A DNA stretch of 64,000 nt from Pseudomonadota bacterium (GCA_021325025.1 JAJPHZ010000022.1:200646-264645); one strand, 5' to 3'; positions 54,134-63,868 are shown, counted from the stretch's first letter. Notes: generated by a model not told the origin, from the sequence alone. Numbers and translations: made by a program.

Positions 54134-54706
54134 TCATACCTCGGCGGGACGGACGCGCGGCGGCCGCCCGCGCCTTCTGCGTACGGTGCCGCCAACGCTT
54201 GCACCCATCGCGGCGTCCTCCTGTGGGTCGGGCTGCTCGGCAGCGACGGGAAGCGGCTCCTTGGGCGCCACCCACAGCGCCCGCAGGTCGGCCGGAGCGC
54301 GTCTGGCAGCGGCTTCGCGCTTGCGCTGGCAATCGACGCACAACACCGTCGACGGCATCGCCGTGAGGCGCTCGACCGGAATTTCCTCCTCACACTCTTC
54401 GCAGATGCCGTAGCGTCCCTCGCGAAGCCGCTCGAGCGCGTCTTCGACCGCGGCGACCCGGCTCACCGCCAACTGCGCCAGGCTGGCGGTCAGCTCGCGG
54501 TCCTTGCTCGACGCCGCACTGTCGCCCTCATCGCCCAAGGCTGAATCCTCGGGAGAAGACGGCTCGCGCATCGCGCGCATCCATTGCGTCTCCTGGCTGC
54601 GTACGGCGGCCAACAGGTCGCGCAGTTGGCGCGCCCGCTGCTCGCTGTAGGGATTAGATGCGGCGGCGTGTGCGGCCACCGCGCTATGCTTTTGTTTCGA
54701 TGGCAT
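54134..54706 (-). CDS. DksA/TraR-type C4 zinc-finger protein with AT-hook-like C-terminus
   Basis: 190 residues. A helical coiled-coil part (20-98) leads into the four-Cys zinc finger C102-x2-C105 ... C123-x2-C126 (CEEC, CVDC) of the DksA/TraR family, whose members bind RNA polymerase's secondary channel. The last 15 residues contain RRRRGRPPR (RGRP at 179-182), which resembles an AT-hook and is unusual for the family. AGGAGG is ahead of ATG 54706. It may regulate this efflux/H+-ATPase operon or many promoters. Confidence 0.85.
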   Translation of the reverse strand: MPSKQKHSAVAAHAAASNPYSEQRARQLRDLLAAVRSQETQWMRAMREPSSPEDSALGDEGDSAASSKDRELTASLAQLAVSRVAAVEDALERLREGRYGICEECEEEIPVERLTAMPSTVLCVDCQRKREAAARRAPADLRALWVAPKEPLPVAAEQPDPQEDAAMGASVGGTVRRRRGRPPRVRPAEV

Positions 54707-54837
54707 GGGAGCCTCCTGTCACATCGCGAACGGCTGGCTCGGCGCTAACCGATCAGCCAGTTCGATTCAGAAAGAAGTTTCGAACCAACTAAAGGGAGAT
54801 TCGCGCATCGCAACGCCCCGACGCGCGACCGCGATGG

Positions 54838-55197
54838 TCAGGCGGGGTCGGGAGTGTCCGATGAGGGGGCAGGCACCCGCCGATGCGCCGGCCAATTATC
54901 GATCGGCCACAGCGGCACGAAGGTCGTTGTGCGGGCCAGCGCATGGCGCTGCGCGGCCACAACTACATGCAGCAGACGCGTGGCCTGAGGCGCGCGCGGT
55001 TGGGTGGCGCGCGGACTTACCTCTTGCAGCGCATGGCGCGTCAATCGCAGCTGCTGAGCCCCAAGCGAAGCCGTGCGGCTAAAGTGCGCGCAGCACAGCG
55101 GTCGCGCCGCCTGGGTCATACTCAGCACGCAGAAGCTGGTTGCGACTACCAGCAGTCCCACCGTGCCCGCGCAGTGCCTTGATTTGGCTGACAGCAT
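54838..55197 (-). CDS. Small secreted protein, LTRHA-EVSP family (copy B)
   Basis: 119 residues from ATG 55197. A signal peptide (TVGLLVVATSFCVLSMTQAA, cut about residue 31) is followed by LTRHALQEVSP (49-59), a basic Gln/His-rich middle and LWPIDNWPAHRRVPAPSSDT (95-114). The two blocks match copy A at 50.8 kb. An ATG at 55245 would add 16 residues and is less like a signal peptide start. It is 44 bp after the H+-ATPase on the same strand and 131 bp before the DksA-like gene. Function unknown. Confidence 0.65.
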   Translation of the reverse strand: MLSAKSRHCAGTVGLLVVATSFCVLSMTQAARPLCCAHFSRTASLGAQQLRLTRHALQEVSPRATQPRAPQATRLLHVVVAAQRHALARTTTFVPLWPIDNWPAHRRVPAPSSDTPDPA

Positions 55198-55241
55198 CGG
55201 ATCCGCGCCCGAGGCTTTAGACGTGCGGGAGGGAAATTTAT

Positions 55242-57629
55242 TCAAGCCCCGCGATGGGCAGTGCCGGCGAAGCTTTTCAAGACCGCCACCTTCACAAAAT
55301 CAAGCGCGCACAGATACACCATCGTCGAGCCCAGCACCAGGGCCACCACCTGCGGCTTAAGCGGGGCCATCAGGATACCGCCGATGGCCAGCGCGCTGAC
55401 CGCCACGATGTCCCCGATCGAGGCCGCCAGCATCCAGCCGCTAGGCGCGGAATGCCAGAAATGTGAGCGTTCGCGCACCAGGTAGACGGTTCCCTGGCCG
55501 CTGAAAACCAGTGTGATGAAGACCAGCGTCTGAAGCTGAGGAAGAGCAAGTCCCAGGAACTGACGGCCGAATATGAAAAGCCCGAAGGACAGGATCAGGA
55601 TGAAGCCGCCAAGAACCCCACCCGCCGCCATCAGAGCCGGGATGTGCCAGCGGTCGGGAGTGGTGGAGAAGGACACGCGATCGGTGGAAATCGACATGGT
55701 GACAAAATCGTTGGTGAACAGCAACAGCACGATGAGTGCAGGTGTGATGACCAGGCTGCGCGTCAGCATCACGCCGATGCTAAGGAACAACCCGATTTCG
55801 ACGGTCTTGACGATCTTGTTCAGCGTGTAGGTCAGCATCCGCTGATAAATACGCCGGCTGGTTTCGACCGCCGCCACGATATCGCCCAGGCCCGGGTTGG
55901 TCAGCACCAAACTGGCGGCGGCTTTGGCCACGTCGGTGGCGTTGGCCACCGCGATACCGACCTCGGCCTGTTTGAGCGCAGGCGCATCGTTGACCCCGTC
56001 GCCGGTCATCCCGACGATATGCCCCTGATGCTGCAGGGCGCGGACCAGCTCGAACTTGTCCTCAGGAAAAACCCCGGCGAAAAGATCGCAGGCCAGCGCA
56101 CCGCGCAGGTCGTGACGCAGTTCCGCGGCCGAACACGCTGGCCCCGTGATTCCCACCTGCGCCGCGATGGCTTTGGCGGTGGGCAGACCGTCGCCGGTCA
56201 CCATCGTCACCCTGACTCCCAGATTGGACAGGTTCGACACCAAGGCCCGCGAGTCCTCTCGCGGCGGGTCCTCAAAGGCCAACAACCCGGCTAGTGCCAG
56301 ACGATTGTCCGGGCCAGCGGCAACCGCCAGCACGCGAAACCCTTGCGCGGCAAGGCGTTCGACATCCTCGCCAATATCGATCGTTTCCGTGACACGCGCC
56401 GCAACCGCCGCCGGCGCGCCCTTGAGCACGCGCCAAGGCGCCGCGTCGCCCTTGATGACTGCTTCGGCGAGCTTGGTGGCCGGATCGAAGGGAATCAGGC
56501 GCAGGCGCTGCGACGATGCTCCGTCGATATCGCGGCCTTTGGCCGCGGCCAGAATCGCCAGGTCGATCGGATCCTGCGTGGCTTCGTCGCTGGCGCAGCC
56601 GGCAAGGCGCAGTACTTGCTGCTCGCTAAAGGGCTGGTAGGCGCGTATCGCTGCCAGAGTCAGACGATTGCACGTGATGGTGCCCGTTTTGTCTGAACAT
56701 AGGACATCCATCGCGGCGGCCTCTTCGATCGCCGATAGCCGGGTTACCAGAACGCCGCGCCGCGCCAGTTCGACGGCGCCCAGTGCGGTGGCCAGAGTGA
56801 AAGTGGCGGGTAGCGCCACGGGGACCGAGGCGACCAGCAGGATCAACCCAAACGGCAGCATCTCCTTAAGCGGCATTCCGACCGCCTGCGAGTATACGAG
56901 CAGGACGGCCACCAGCGTGCTGTCCAATGCCACCATGTATTTGACGATAGTCAGGATGACGGTCTGCAAATGGCTGGCGGTGCGCGCCGAGCGCACCAGT
57001 TCCGCGGTGCGCCCGTAGTACGTGCGGGCGCCGGTGGCGATGACTTCGCCGTTGGCCTCGCCCCGTTTGACCATCGAACCGGCGTAAGCCGGCGCCCCCG
57101 CACCGGCTTCCACCGGCATCGCTTCGCCCGTCATCGCGGACTGATCGAGCAACAGTACGCCATCGGCCAGCCGTACGTCGGCGGGCACCAGGTCGCCCAT
57201 CCTTAGATAAATGAGGTCGCCCGGCACCAGTTGCTCGGCCGGAATCAGGCCCCAGTTCCCGTCGCGCATCACGCGCGAGTGCACCGCCAGACGACTGCGC
57301 AGCAGCGCCAGCGCACCCTGCGCGCGGCTTTCCTGAAAGAAGCTGAGCACGGCGTTGAAGACGACCAGCAGACCGATGATCACCGCCTCGAGGTTTTTGT
57401 GCAGAATCAGCTCCAGGACGATGGTCGCCTCGAGCATCCAAGGCACAGGCGCCCAGAATTTGCCCGCCAGGGCCCGCAGCAGCCGCGGCTTTTCTTCGGC
57501 TACTGCGTTGGGGCCATATTGTTCCAGGCGCCGGCGCGCCTCCTCGGTGGTCAGGCCGGCGACGGCGCTGTGAGCAGGGCCGGCGCCGGCGCTTCGTTGA
57601 GCCCGCGGCGTGGTGTCTGCCTTCATCAT
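55242..57629 (-). CDS. P-type (P3A) plasma-membrane proton-efflux ATPase
   Basis: 795 residues from ATG 57629 (an in-frame TTG at 57638 adds three). Motifs: actuator TGEA (about 167-170), M4 motif PVALPATFT (270-278), phosphorylation site CSDKTGTIT with D313, hinge GDGVNDAP and M6 FTNDFVTMSISTDRV, whose Asp corresponds to the proton-binding Asp of plant and fungal H+-ATPases. There is no long C-terminal autoinhibitory domain. It should pump protons out using ATP. It lies 16 bp after TolC set 2, so it belongs to the RND-MFP-TolC operon. Confidence 0.92.
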   Translation of the reverse strand: MMKADTTPRAQRSAGAGPAHSAVAGLTTEEARRRLEQYGPNAVAEEKPRLLRALAGKFWAPVPWMLEATIVLELILHKNLEAVIIGLLVVFNAVLSFFQESRAQGALALLRSRLAVHSRVMRDGNWGLIPAEQLVPGDLIYLRMGDLVPADVRLADGVLLLDQSAMTGEAMPVEAGAGAPAYAGSMVKRGEANGEVIATGARTYYGRTAELVRSARTASHLQTVILTIVKYMVALDSTLVAVLLVYSQAVGMPLKEMLPFGLILLVASVPVALPATFTLATALGAVELARRGVLVTRLSAIEEAAAMDVLCSDKTGTITCNRLTLAAIRAYQPFSEQQVLRLAGCASDEATQDPIDLAILAAAKGRDIDGASSQRLRLIPFDPATKLAEAVIKGDAAPWRVLKGAPAAVAARVTETIDIGEDVERLAAQGFRVLAVAAGPDNRLALAGLLAFEDPPREDSRALVSNLSNLGVRVTMVTGDGLPTAKAIAAQVGITGPACSAAELRHDLRGALACDLFAGVFPEDKFELVRALQHQGHIVGMTGDGVNDAPALKQAEVGIAVANATDVAKAAASLVLTNPGLGDIVAAVETSRRIYQRMLTYTLNKIVKTVEIGLFLSIGVMLTRSLVITPALIVLLLFTNDFVTMSISTDRVSFSTTPDRWHIPALMAAGGVLGGFILILSFGLFIFGRQFLGLALPQLQTLVFITLVFSGQGTVYLVRERSHFWHSAPSGWMLAASIGDIVAVSALAIGGILMAPLKPQVVALVLGSTMVYLCALDFVKVAVLKSFAGTAHRGA

Positions 57630-57645
57630 GCGCGCCAATCACCGC

Positions 57646-59043
57646 CTAAGTGCCTGGACGGTCGCGCAGCGAACGTCCGGTGGCGCGATCGACCTGCGCT
57701 CCAGCCAGCGAGAAACTGTACAAGGCGTTGGCGTATTCGGCGTCGTCGAAAGTGTAATGGCGCTGTGCGTCCTCGAGCTCGACGATGTTGGTCAGCCCCG
57801 CCTCGTAACGCTTCTCGGCAAGCTCGAGCTCAACGCTGGAGGCTGCCACCGCCCGCTCGGCGCGGCGAATACGCTCCAAGGACGCCTGCCAGTCCAAAAA
57901 CGCGGTCTTGACCTGGAGGATCACGCGCTGGCGCAGGTCCTCGATCGCGTGCTGGAGCGCTTCCTGTTCAAGGCGCGCCTCCTGCACCTGATGGGTGGTC
58001 AGAAAGCCGTTGAACATCGGCCAGGTGATCACCAGTCCGATGTTGAAATTGTTGACCGCCGGCAGACCGGTGCCCATCGCGTTGTAACCGCCCATCGCGC
58101 TGGCGGTGGGCAGAAAGTCGCTGCGATACTCCTTGATCTGCGCCCCCATCGCGCGAATCTGATCGGCGATCGCCGCCAAATCGGGACGGTCGCGCATCGC
58201 GGTCCGTACCAGCGCGCCCATCGTGTCGGTGATCTGGCCGTAGGTCAGGACATCGGCAGGCTTGTAGTCGGGTGCCGCTTCGCTCAGGCCCATCGCGTTA
58301 TCCAGCGCCACCTTGCCGTCGGCGACGGCGTTGCGGGCGTCGACCAGACGCAGTTGCGCGCGCTCCAGTTCCGCCTGCGTGACATACACGTCGAGCTGCG
58401 GGCGCAAGGACGCGCTAGCCTTGACCTGGGCTTCGTGCAGATGGTACTGGCGCTGTTCGACTGCCTTTTCGTATACCCGCACCAACTGCTGCGCGGCCAG
58501 CAGGCCGAAGTAACGCTGGGAGACTTCGAAAATCAAATCCAGATCGACCAACTGCTGCTGGGCTTTGGCGGCTGCAGCTTCAAATCTGCGCTGCTCGACG
58601 TAACCGCGCCGGCGGCCGAAATCCAACAGGAACTGTGAGAAGGAAAAACCGCCTAAATAGTTATTGTAAGTGTCTGCGATCTGGCTGAAATCGTTGGGCG
58701 GCAGCTCGTGATTGCGCCCCGATTCGCGGGGAAACATTCCCCCCATGTCGTAGTATTGGGTATTGCCGATGCCGTTGGCGGTGCTGCGCAGGTACTGTGC
58801 GGTGCTGTAGAGCTGCGGCAGCAGTGCGGATTGCGCCTCGCCCACGCGCTCCGTGGCGGCGCCGCTTTGCGCGATCGCCTGCCGGCGCCGCGGATGGAAC
58901 TTCAGCGCCACCGCAATCGCCTCCTTGAGCGTGAGCTGCGACCCCGGCGCGATCGGACTGGAATCCGGAGCGGACGCCGCGATTGCAGGCAGCGCCATGA
59001 TGAGCCACGCGAACAGGATTAAACCACCGCATGTCTTGCACAT
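57646..59043 (-). CDS. TolC-family outer-membrane efflux protein (set 2)
   Basis: 465 residues. A signal peptide (LILFAWLIMALPAIAASA, cut about residue 23) is followed by the TolC pattern with two similar halves: LTLKEAIAVALKFHPRRR opens the first helix and RYEAGLTNIVELEDAQ near 425 is the typical exit motif. Forms the outer-membrane tunnel for the RND pump of set 2. 26 bp after the adaptor gene. Confidence 0.9.
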   Translation of the reverse strand: MCKTCGGLILFAWLIMALPAIAASAPDSSPIAPGSQLTLKEAIAVALKFHPRRRQAIAQSGAATERVGEAQSALLPQLYSTAQYLRSTANGIGNTQYYDMGGMFPRESGRNHELPPNDFSQIADTYNNYLGGFSFSQFLLDFGRRRGYVEQRRFEAAAAKAQQQLVDLDLIFEVSQRYFGLLAAQQLVRVYEKAVEQRQYHLHEAQVKASASLRPQLDVYVTQAELERAQLRLVDARNAVADGKVALDNAMGLSEAAPDYKPADVLTYGQITDTMGALVRTAMRDRPDLAAIADQIRAMGAQIKEYRSDFLPTASAMGGYNAMGTGLPAVNNFNIGLVITWPMFNGFLTTHQVQEARLEQEALQHAIEDLRQRVILQVKTAFLDWQASLERIRRAERAVAASSVELELAEKRYEAGLTNIVELEDAQRHYTFDDAEYANALYSFSLAGAQVDRATGRSLRDRPGT

Positions 59044-59069
59044 AAAATCAGCTCTCCGAAAACTGCAGA

Positions 59070-60236
59070 CTAGCCTTCAGTGGCTGGGTTGGTAGCGACC
59101 TTGGTCTTGCGCGGCAGCAGGTAGTCAACCTTCTCGCCGCCGCGCAAGGTCGGGCGCATCGCGCTGACCACCAACTCATCCCCGCTAAGCCCCGCGGTGA
59201 TCTCGACGTAGCGGCCGTCGTTGATTCCCACCGAAACCGGCTTGCGCACCAGACGGCCGTCGGCGACCACGAAGACGTAGGGTGACTTGCTCAGCGCGCC
59301 GACCGCGCGCACCGGCAGGCGCAGCGCGTCGGGATGGCGCACGAGGTCGAGCGTGACGTGGGCGTACATACGGGGATAAAGCTGATGGGAAGGATTGTCG
59401 ATGTCGATTTCGGTCATCATAGTGCGGGTCGCCAGGTCCAGCGCATTGGCATAGCGCGCGACCGTGCCGCTGAACGTGCGTCCGGGGAACTCCTCGAAGC
59501 GCAGCGTTGCGGGCAGGCCGCGCCGCACCAGCGAACACACCTGCTCGGGGACGTAGACATAGACACGCAACTTGTCGATTTTCGCCATCGTCAGCACCGG
59601 ACCGCCCCCGCTGCGATGGCCGCCGGCGCCTTCGGTGGCGCCGGGCGAAACCAGGCCGGAAGTTTCGTTGATGCCGATGTCACTGCCGCCGGCCCTGATC
59701 AACGCTCCCGGGTCGGCAAAGCGCCCGGTGATTACACCGTCGAATGGCGCGATGATCCGCGTATAATCGACCATCGTTTCCAGCGTGCTGACCGCTGCCT
59801 GGGTCTGCTGAAACTTGGCGAAGGCGACATCGACGTCCTGCTGCGAAACCAGCCGCGGGTCGCTCTGCTGCACCTTGCGCAGCCGCTGGTAAGTGATGCG
59901 GGCGATGGCAAGATTGGCCTGGGCCTGTTGCAGGTTGGAATGCAGTTCGGGCACCTGGAGCGTGGCCAGCACCTGGCCCGCTTTGACCCAGTCGCCCTTG
60001 TCGACGGTGATTGTTTCGAGGTAGCCGGTCACCTTGGCGTGCAGGGCGGCCTCGTAAAAGCCCACCAGGTCGCCGGGCAGTTCTATCGAACTCACCATGT
60101 CGGCACGCTGCGGGCGAATTACGCTGACCACCGGCTTGTGCGCGACCGTCTCCGTCTCCGCCCGCTGCTCGCATCCGGTCAGCCCGGCGCCGACCATCAG
60201 CGCGCCAAGCAGCACCACCATCAAGCGCATTCTCAC
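59070..60236 (-). CDS. RND periplasmic adaptor lipoprotein (set 2)
   Basis: 388 residues. Lipobox LTGC (Cys about 22) after LMVVLLGALMVGAG. Adaptor features: ALHAKVTGYLETITVDKGDWV (lipoyl half), helical hairpin (100-150), YTRIIAPFDGVITGRFADPG, then barrel domains. A Gly-rich insertion (ATEGAGGHRSGGG, about 200-212) is noted. Start: GTG 60236 has AGGGAGG 7 bases upstream, whereas ATG 60230 is 13 bases away, so GTG is favoured. The GTG overlaps the RND stop (GTGA), indicating coupled translation. Confidence 0.92.
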   Translation of the reverse strand: MRMRLMVVLLGALMVGAGLTGCEQRAETETVAHKPVVSVIRPQRADMVSSIELPGDLVGFYEAALHAKVTGYLETITVDKGDWVKAGQVLATLQVPELHSNLQQAQANLAIARITYQRLRKVQQSDPRLVSQQDVDVAFAKFQQTQAAVSTLETMVDYTRIIAPFDGVITGRFADPGALIRAGGSDIGINETSGLVSPGATEGAGGHRSGGGPVLTMAKIDKLRVYVYVPEQVCSLVRRGLPATLRFEEFPGRTFSGTVARYANALDLATRTMMTEIDIDNPSHQLYPRMYAHVTLDLVRHPDALRLPVRAVGALSKSPYVFVVADGRLVRKPVSVGINDGRYVEITAGLSGDELVVSAMRPTLRGGEKVDYLLPRKTKVATNPATEG

Positions 60237-63200
60237 TGATTTACCTCCCTGCGCGCGTAGAAGAACTCGTAGATACTGGGAACCAGGAACAAGGTCAGGA
60301 CGGTGGACACCGCCAGGCCCCCGACGGCGGCGCGCGCCAGCGGCGCGGAGGCTTCCGACCCCTCGCCCAGCTTGAGTGCAATCGGCATCAGCCCCGCGAC
60401 CGTTGCCAGCGCAGTCATCAGGATCGGCCGCATCCGGATGCGGGCCGAATCCACCACCGCGCGGCGCAGCGGTTCGCCCTGACGGCGGCGTTCGTTGGCA
60501 AAGTCCACCAGCAGGATCGAGTTGGAAACCACGATTCCGACCATGACGATGATCCCCATAAAGGATTCGATGTTAAGCGTGGTGTCGGTCGCCCACAGGG
60601 TCCAGATGACGCCGATCAGTCCCATCGGCACGGCAAACATGATGATAAAGGGATCCAGAAAGGAGCGAAACTGTGCGACCATCACCAGGTAGAGCAGCAC
60701 GACGGCGAGCGAAAGCCCCAGCCCGAAACTGGAAAACGATTTCTGCATCGCCGCCACCGAACCGCGGTAGGCAATCGACACGTTGGGCGGCAGTTCAAGC
60801 CCCTGGCGCAGACGCTTTTCGATCGCCGCCTGCGTGCCGCCGAGGTCCTGTGTGCGGGGCGAGACCAGCACGTCGACCACGCGCTGGATGTTGTAATGGT
60901 CGGCCTCGGAGGGATTGCTCTCATGCACGATGGCCGCGACGTCGCGCAGCAGAAGACTCTGGGCATGACCGCCTTCGCCGCTGTAACCGCGGATCGGGAT
61001 GTTCTGCAGCGCCTGGACCGCGTCGAAGCCCGAGGCGGCTTCGCGGTATTGCGCAGTCAGAAAGTAATCGTCGTTGTTGTGATGGTCGATCCAGATCGAG
61101 GGCTGAATGTAGAGGTTGGAATCCAGCGCGGTAATTACCGATGATATCACCTGCTTTTGCGTAAGCCCCAGCCGCGCGGCCTTGATCCGGTCAACCTTGA
61201 TATTGAGCGTTGGATACTCAGCCTCCTGTGGAATAAAGGTCTGCGACACCTCGGGCATTGCCTGGATCAGGCGCTGCACCTGGAAGGCGGTGGGAAAGAG
61301 GATTTTGAATGTAGGACCCCTCAGTTGCACATCGATCGGGGCCTGCGCGCCGAAATTCAACACCGCGTCGATGATGCTGCCCGAGGAGAACAAGGTAGCG
61401 GCCTCGGGAAGCTCCTGCGGTAGAATACGCATCAGCCGCTGCACGTAGTATTTAGTGGGCTTGCTGTGGCCCGGCTTCAATTCGACCTCGATAAAACCCG
61501 TTTCCTGCGAAGCGTTGGGTGAGTAGATGGCGGAGATGCTGGGCGCCAGACCGATGTTGGATACCACCATGTCGAGGTCGGCGCGCGGGATCACGCGGCG
61601 AATCACACTTTCGATTTCCTGGGCGAGGGCGGTGGTCAATTCCAAACGCGTCCCCGGAGCGGCGCGGAAATTGATCGTGAAGGTGCCGGCGTCGGTTTCG
61701 GGAAACAACTCGGTGCCCAGGCGCGGATACATCGCTGCGCTGGCGACAAACAGCAGCGTAACGCCCAACACCAGCGCCAGCTTATGGTCAAGGCATCGCG
61801 TCAGCATCCGTTCGTAGCGATGTGCGAAGCGCTCGTAAACCCGGTTGAAAGCGGCCAGCAGCCCGCCGCCGGCTTCGCCCTCGGCCGCCTTGGCGTCCTC
61901 GACGGTTAGAAAGCGGGCGCAGAAAATCGGGATCACGCTCATCGCCATCACGTAGGAGGCCGCCATCGACAGCACTACCGCCAGCGCCAGCGCGCTGAAC
62001 AGATACTTTGCCACCCCGAACAGAAACATCACCGGAACGAAAACGATGCAGGTGGTGACCGTCGACGCCAGCACCGGCAGCGCCACCTCCTGCGCGCCGT
62101 CCAACGCCGCTGCCGTGGGCTCCTTGCCCAACTCCAGATGGCGGTTGATGTTTTCCAGCACCACCACCGAATCGTCCACCAGGCGCCCGATGGCCAGCGC
62201 GAAGCCGCCCAAAGTCATGATGTTGATGGTTGAACCGTTGAGGTACAGGCCAACGGCTCCCGCCAGGATCGACAGCGGGATGGAAAGGAAGATCGCCAAG
62301 GTGGAGCGAAAACTGCCCAGAAAGATCAGGATCATCAGCGAGGCCAGCACCGAGCCTGACACCGCCTCGTGCGCCAGGCTTCGCACCGCCTGGCGGACGT
62401 AGATCGACTGGTCGAAGATGGTCTTGAGCTTCATCCCGGGCGGGACGCCGAACACCTTGGGGAGCAGGGTCTTGACGCCGTTGACGACCGAGATGGTGTT
62501 GGCGCCGACCTGGCGCAGAATCGGGACATAGACCGACGGGCGGCCGTCGATCAGCACCTTGTTGTATTGGATCTGCGAAGAATCCTCCACCTTGCCGACA
62601 TCGCCCAGCAGCACCGGCGCCTGCCCGCGCCCGATCTTGACCGGCACGTCATTGATGTGATCGATCTCGGGAATCATGCTGTTGGAGTATATGTAGTAAT
62701 CGAGCGGACCGATTTTGGCGTCGCCCGCGGGCATGATCAGGTTGGACTGGTCGATGGCATGCACGACATCCATCAGTGACATGCCACGCGCCTGCAGCGC
62801 CTGGCTGTTGACGTAGGCCATAATCTGGCGGAACTTGCCGCCAAATGGAATCGGTACCGACGCGCCGGCGACAGTGGCAAGCTGGTTGCGGACGTTGTAG
62901 CGCGCCTGGTCCTCCAGTTGCGTTTCGCTGTAGCCCTTGCCCTCCAGCGTCACCAAAACCACTGGCAGCGAGGAGGCGTCGTACTGCAGCACCAGCGGCG
63001 GCAGCGTGCCGGGCGGCATGATCCCCAAATCCGCCATCGCCAGCGTTCCCATCTGCGCGGCCGCCGACGCCGCATCGGTGCCGGGCTGAAAGAAGACCTT
63101 GATGATGCTGACGCCGGCCAGCGAACGCGATTCGATGTGCTGGATATTACTGCCCAGGGTGAAAAAGCGCTCGTAGCGGAAGGTGATGTTGTCCTCCATG

Positions 63201-63367
63201 TCCAGCGGCGGCATCCCCTGGTAGAAGGTCGCGATCACCACTGCCGGAATCTTGATGTCGGGGAATACGTCGACCGGCATTTTGGTGAACGCCGTCAAAC
63301 CCAGAATCGTGATCGCCAGTGCGCCGACGATTATCGTGTAAGGATTGCGCAGTGCGAATTTCGGCAT
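60233..63367 (-). CDS. RND efflux pump permease (set 2, HAE1-like)
   Basis: 1044 residues, 12-helix RND plan. TM4 carries the proton-relay pair in IGRLVDDSVVVLENI. TM10 reads GIVVSNSILLVDF, without the Lys of AcrB. Substrates cannot be told. It precedes the adaptor (overlap), TolC and the H+-ATPase; USP copy 2 lies upstream by 31 bp. All are on the minus strand and look like one transcription unit. Confidence 0.93.
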   Translation of the reverse strand: MPKFALRNPYTIIVGALAITILGLTAFTKMPVDVFPDIKIPAVVIATFYQGMPPLDMEDNITFRYERFFTLGSNIQHIESRSLAGVSIIKVFFQPGTDAASAAAQMGTLAMADLGIMPPGTLPPLVLQYDASSLPVVLVTLEGKGYSETQLEDQARYNVRNQLATVAGASVPIPFGGKFRQIMAYVNSQALQARGMSLMDVVHAIDQSNLIMPAGDAKIGPLDYYIYSNSMIPEIDHINDVPVKIGRGQAPVLLGDVGKVEDSSQIQYNKVLIDGRPSVYVPILRQVGANTISVVNGVKTLLPKVFGVPPGMKLKTIFDQSIYVRQAVRSLAHEAVSGSVLASLMILIFLGSFRSTLAIFLSIPLSILAGAVGLYLNGSTINIMTLGGFALAIGRLVDDSVVVLENINRHLELGKEPTAAALDGAQEVALPVLASTVTTCIVFVPVMFLFGVAKYLFSALALAVVLSMAASYVMAMSVIPIFCARFLTVEDAKAAEGEAGGGLLAAFNRVYERFAHRYERMLTRCLDHKLALVLGVTLLFVASAAMYPRLGTELFPETDAGTFTINFRAAPGTRLELTTALAQEIESVIRRVIPRADLDMVVSNIGLAPSISAIYSPNASQETGFIEVELKPGHSKPTKYYVQRLMRILPQELPEAATLFSSGSIIDAVLNFGAQAPIDVQLRGPTFKILFPTAFQVQRLIQAMPEVSQTFIPQEAEYPTLNIKVDRIKAARLGLTQKQVISSVITALDSNLYIQPSIWIDHHNNDDYFLTAQYREAASGFDAVQALQNIPIRGYSGEGGHAQSLLLRDVAAIVHESNPSEADHYNIQRVVDVLVSPRTQDLGGTQAAIEKRLRQGLELPPNVSIAYRGSVAAMQKSFSSFGLGLSLAVVLLYLVMVAQFRSFLDPFIIMFAVPMGLIGVIWTLWATDTTLNIESFMGIIVMVGIVVSNSILLVDFANERRRQGEPLRRAVVDSARIRMRPILMTALATVAGLMPIALKLGEGSEASAPLARAAVGGLAVSTVLTLFLVPSIYEFFYARREVNQ

Positions 63368-63398
63368 CGCTAATTCTCCATTGGATACGCCCGTCCGT

Positions 63399-63842
63399 TC
63401 ACAGCCGGTTCGCCCGCGGCTTGACCGTCAGCACCGGGCAGGCCGCCTCGCGCACGACGGCTTCGGCAACGCTGCCCAAGATCAGGTGTGACAGCCCGGT
63501 TCTGCCGTGCGTCGCCATCACGATCAGGTCAGGTTCGAGTTCGGCCGCCACTTCCATGATCACGGTTTCCGGGACCCCGCTGCGGATGAGGACCTGATAA
63601 GACACTCTGCCATCCAGCCGCTTGCCGGCCGCCTTCTCCAGCCATTCCCGCGCCGCACGTTCCCAATGCGGATGCGGTTGGATAGCGACCGGTGCATCCA
63701 TGTCCGCAGCGGGTGTGCGCGCCACGTGCAGGAGATAGAGAGTTGCGCGGTTTCGTTCGGCAATCTCGAGTGCATACTCCAACGCCGCAAGCGAACTGTC
63801 GTCAAGGTCGACCGGACATAGAATCTTGCTTACCTCGAACAT
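63399..63842 (-). CDS. Universal stress protein (UspA family, copy 2)
   Basis: 147 residues. SKILCPVDLDDSSLAALEYA at the N-terminus and ATP-binding THGRTGLSHLILGSVAEAVV near 112-131 (G-2x-G-9x-GS). Closely related to the copy at 49.4 kb. It leads the RND set 2 transcription unit and may signal stress that the pump and H+-ATPase answer. Confidence 0.92.
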   Translation of the reverse strand: MFEVSKILCPVDLDDSSLAALEYALEIAERNRATLYLLHVARTPAADMDAPVAIQPHPHWERAAREWLEKAAGKRLDGRVSYQVLIRSGVPETVIMEVAAELEPDLIVMATHGRTGLSHLILGSVAEAVVREAACPVLTVKPRANRL

Positions 63843-63868
63843 TTAGGTTTCCTATCGGTTGTACCGAT

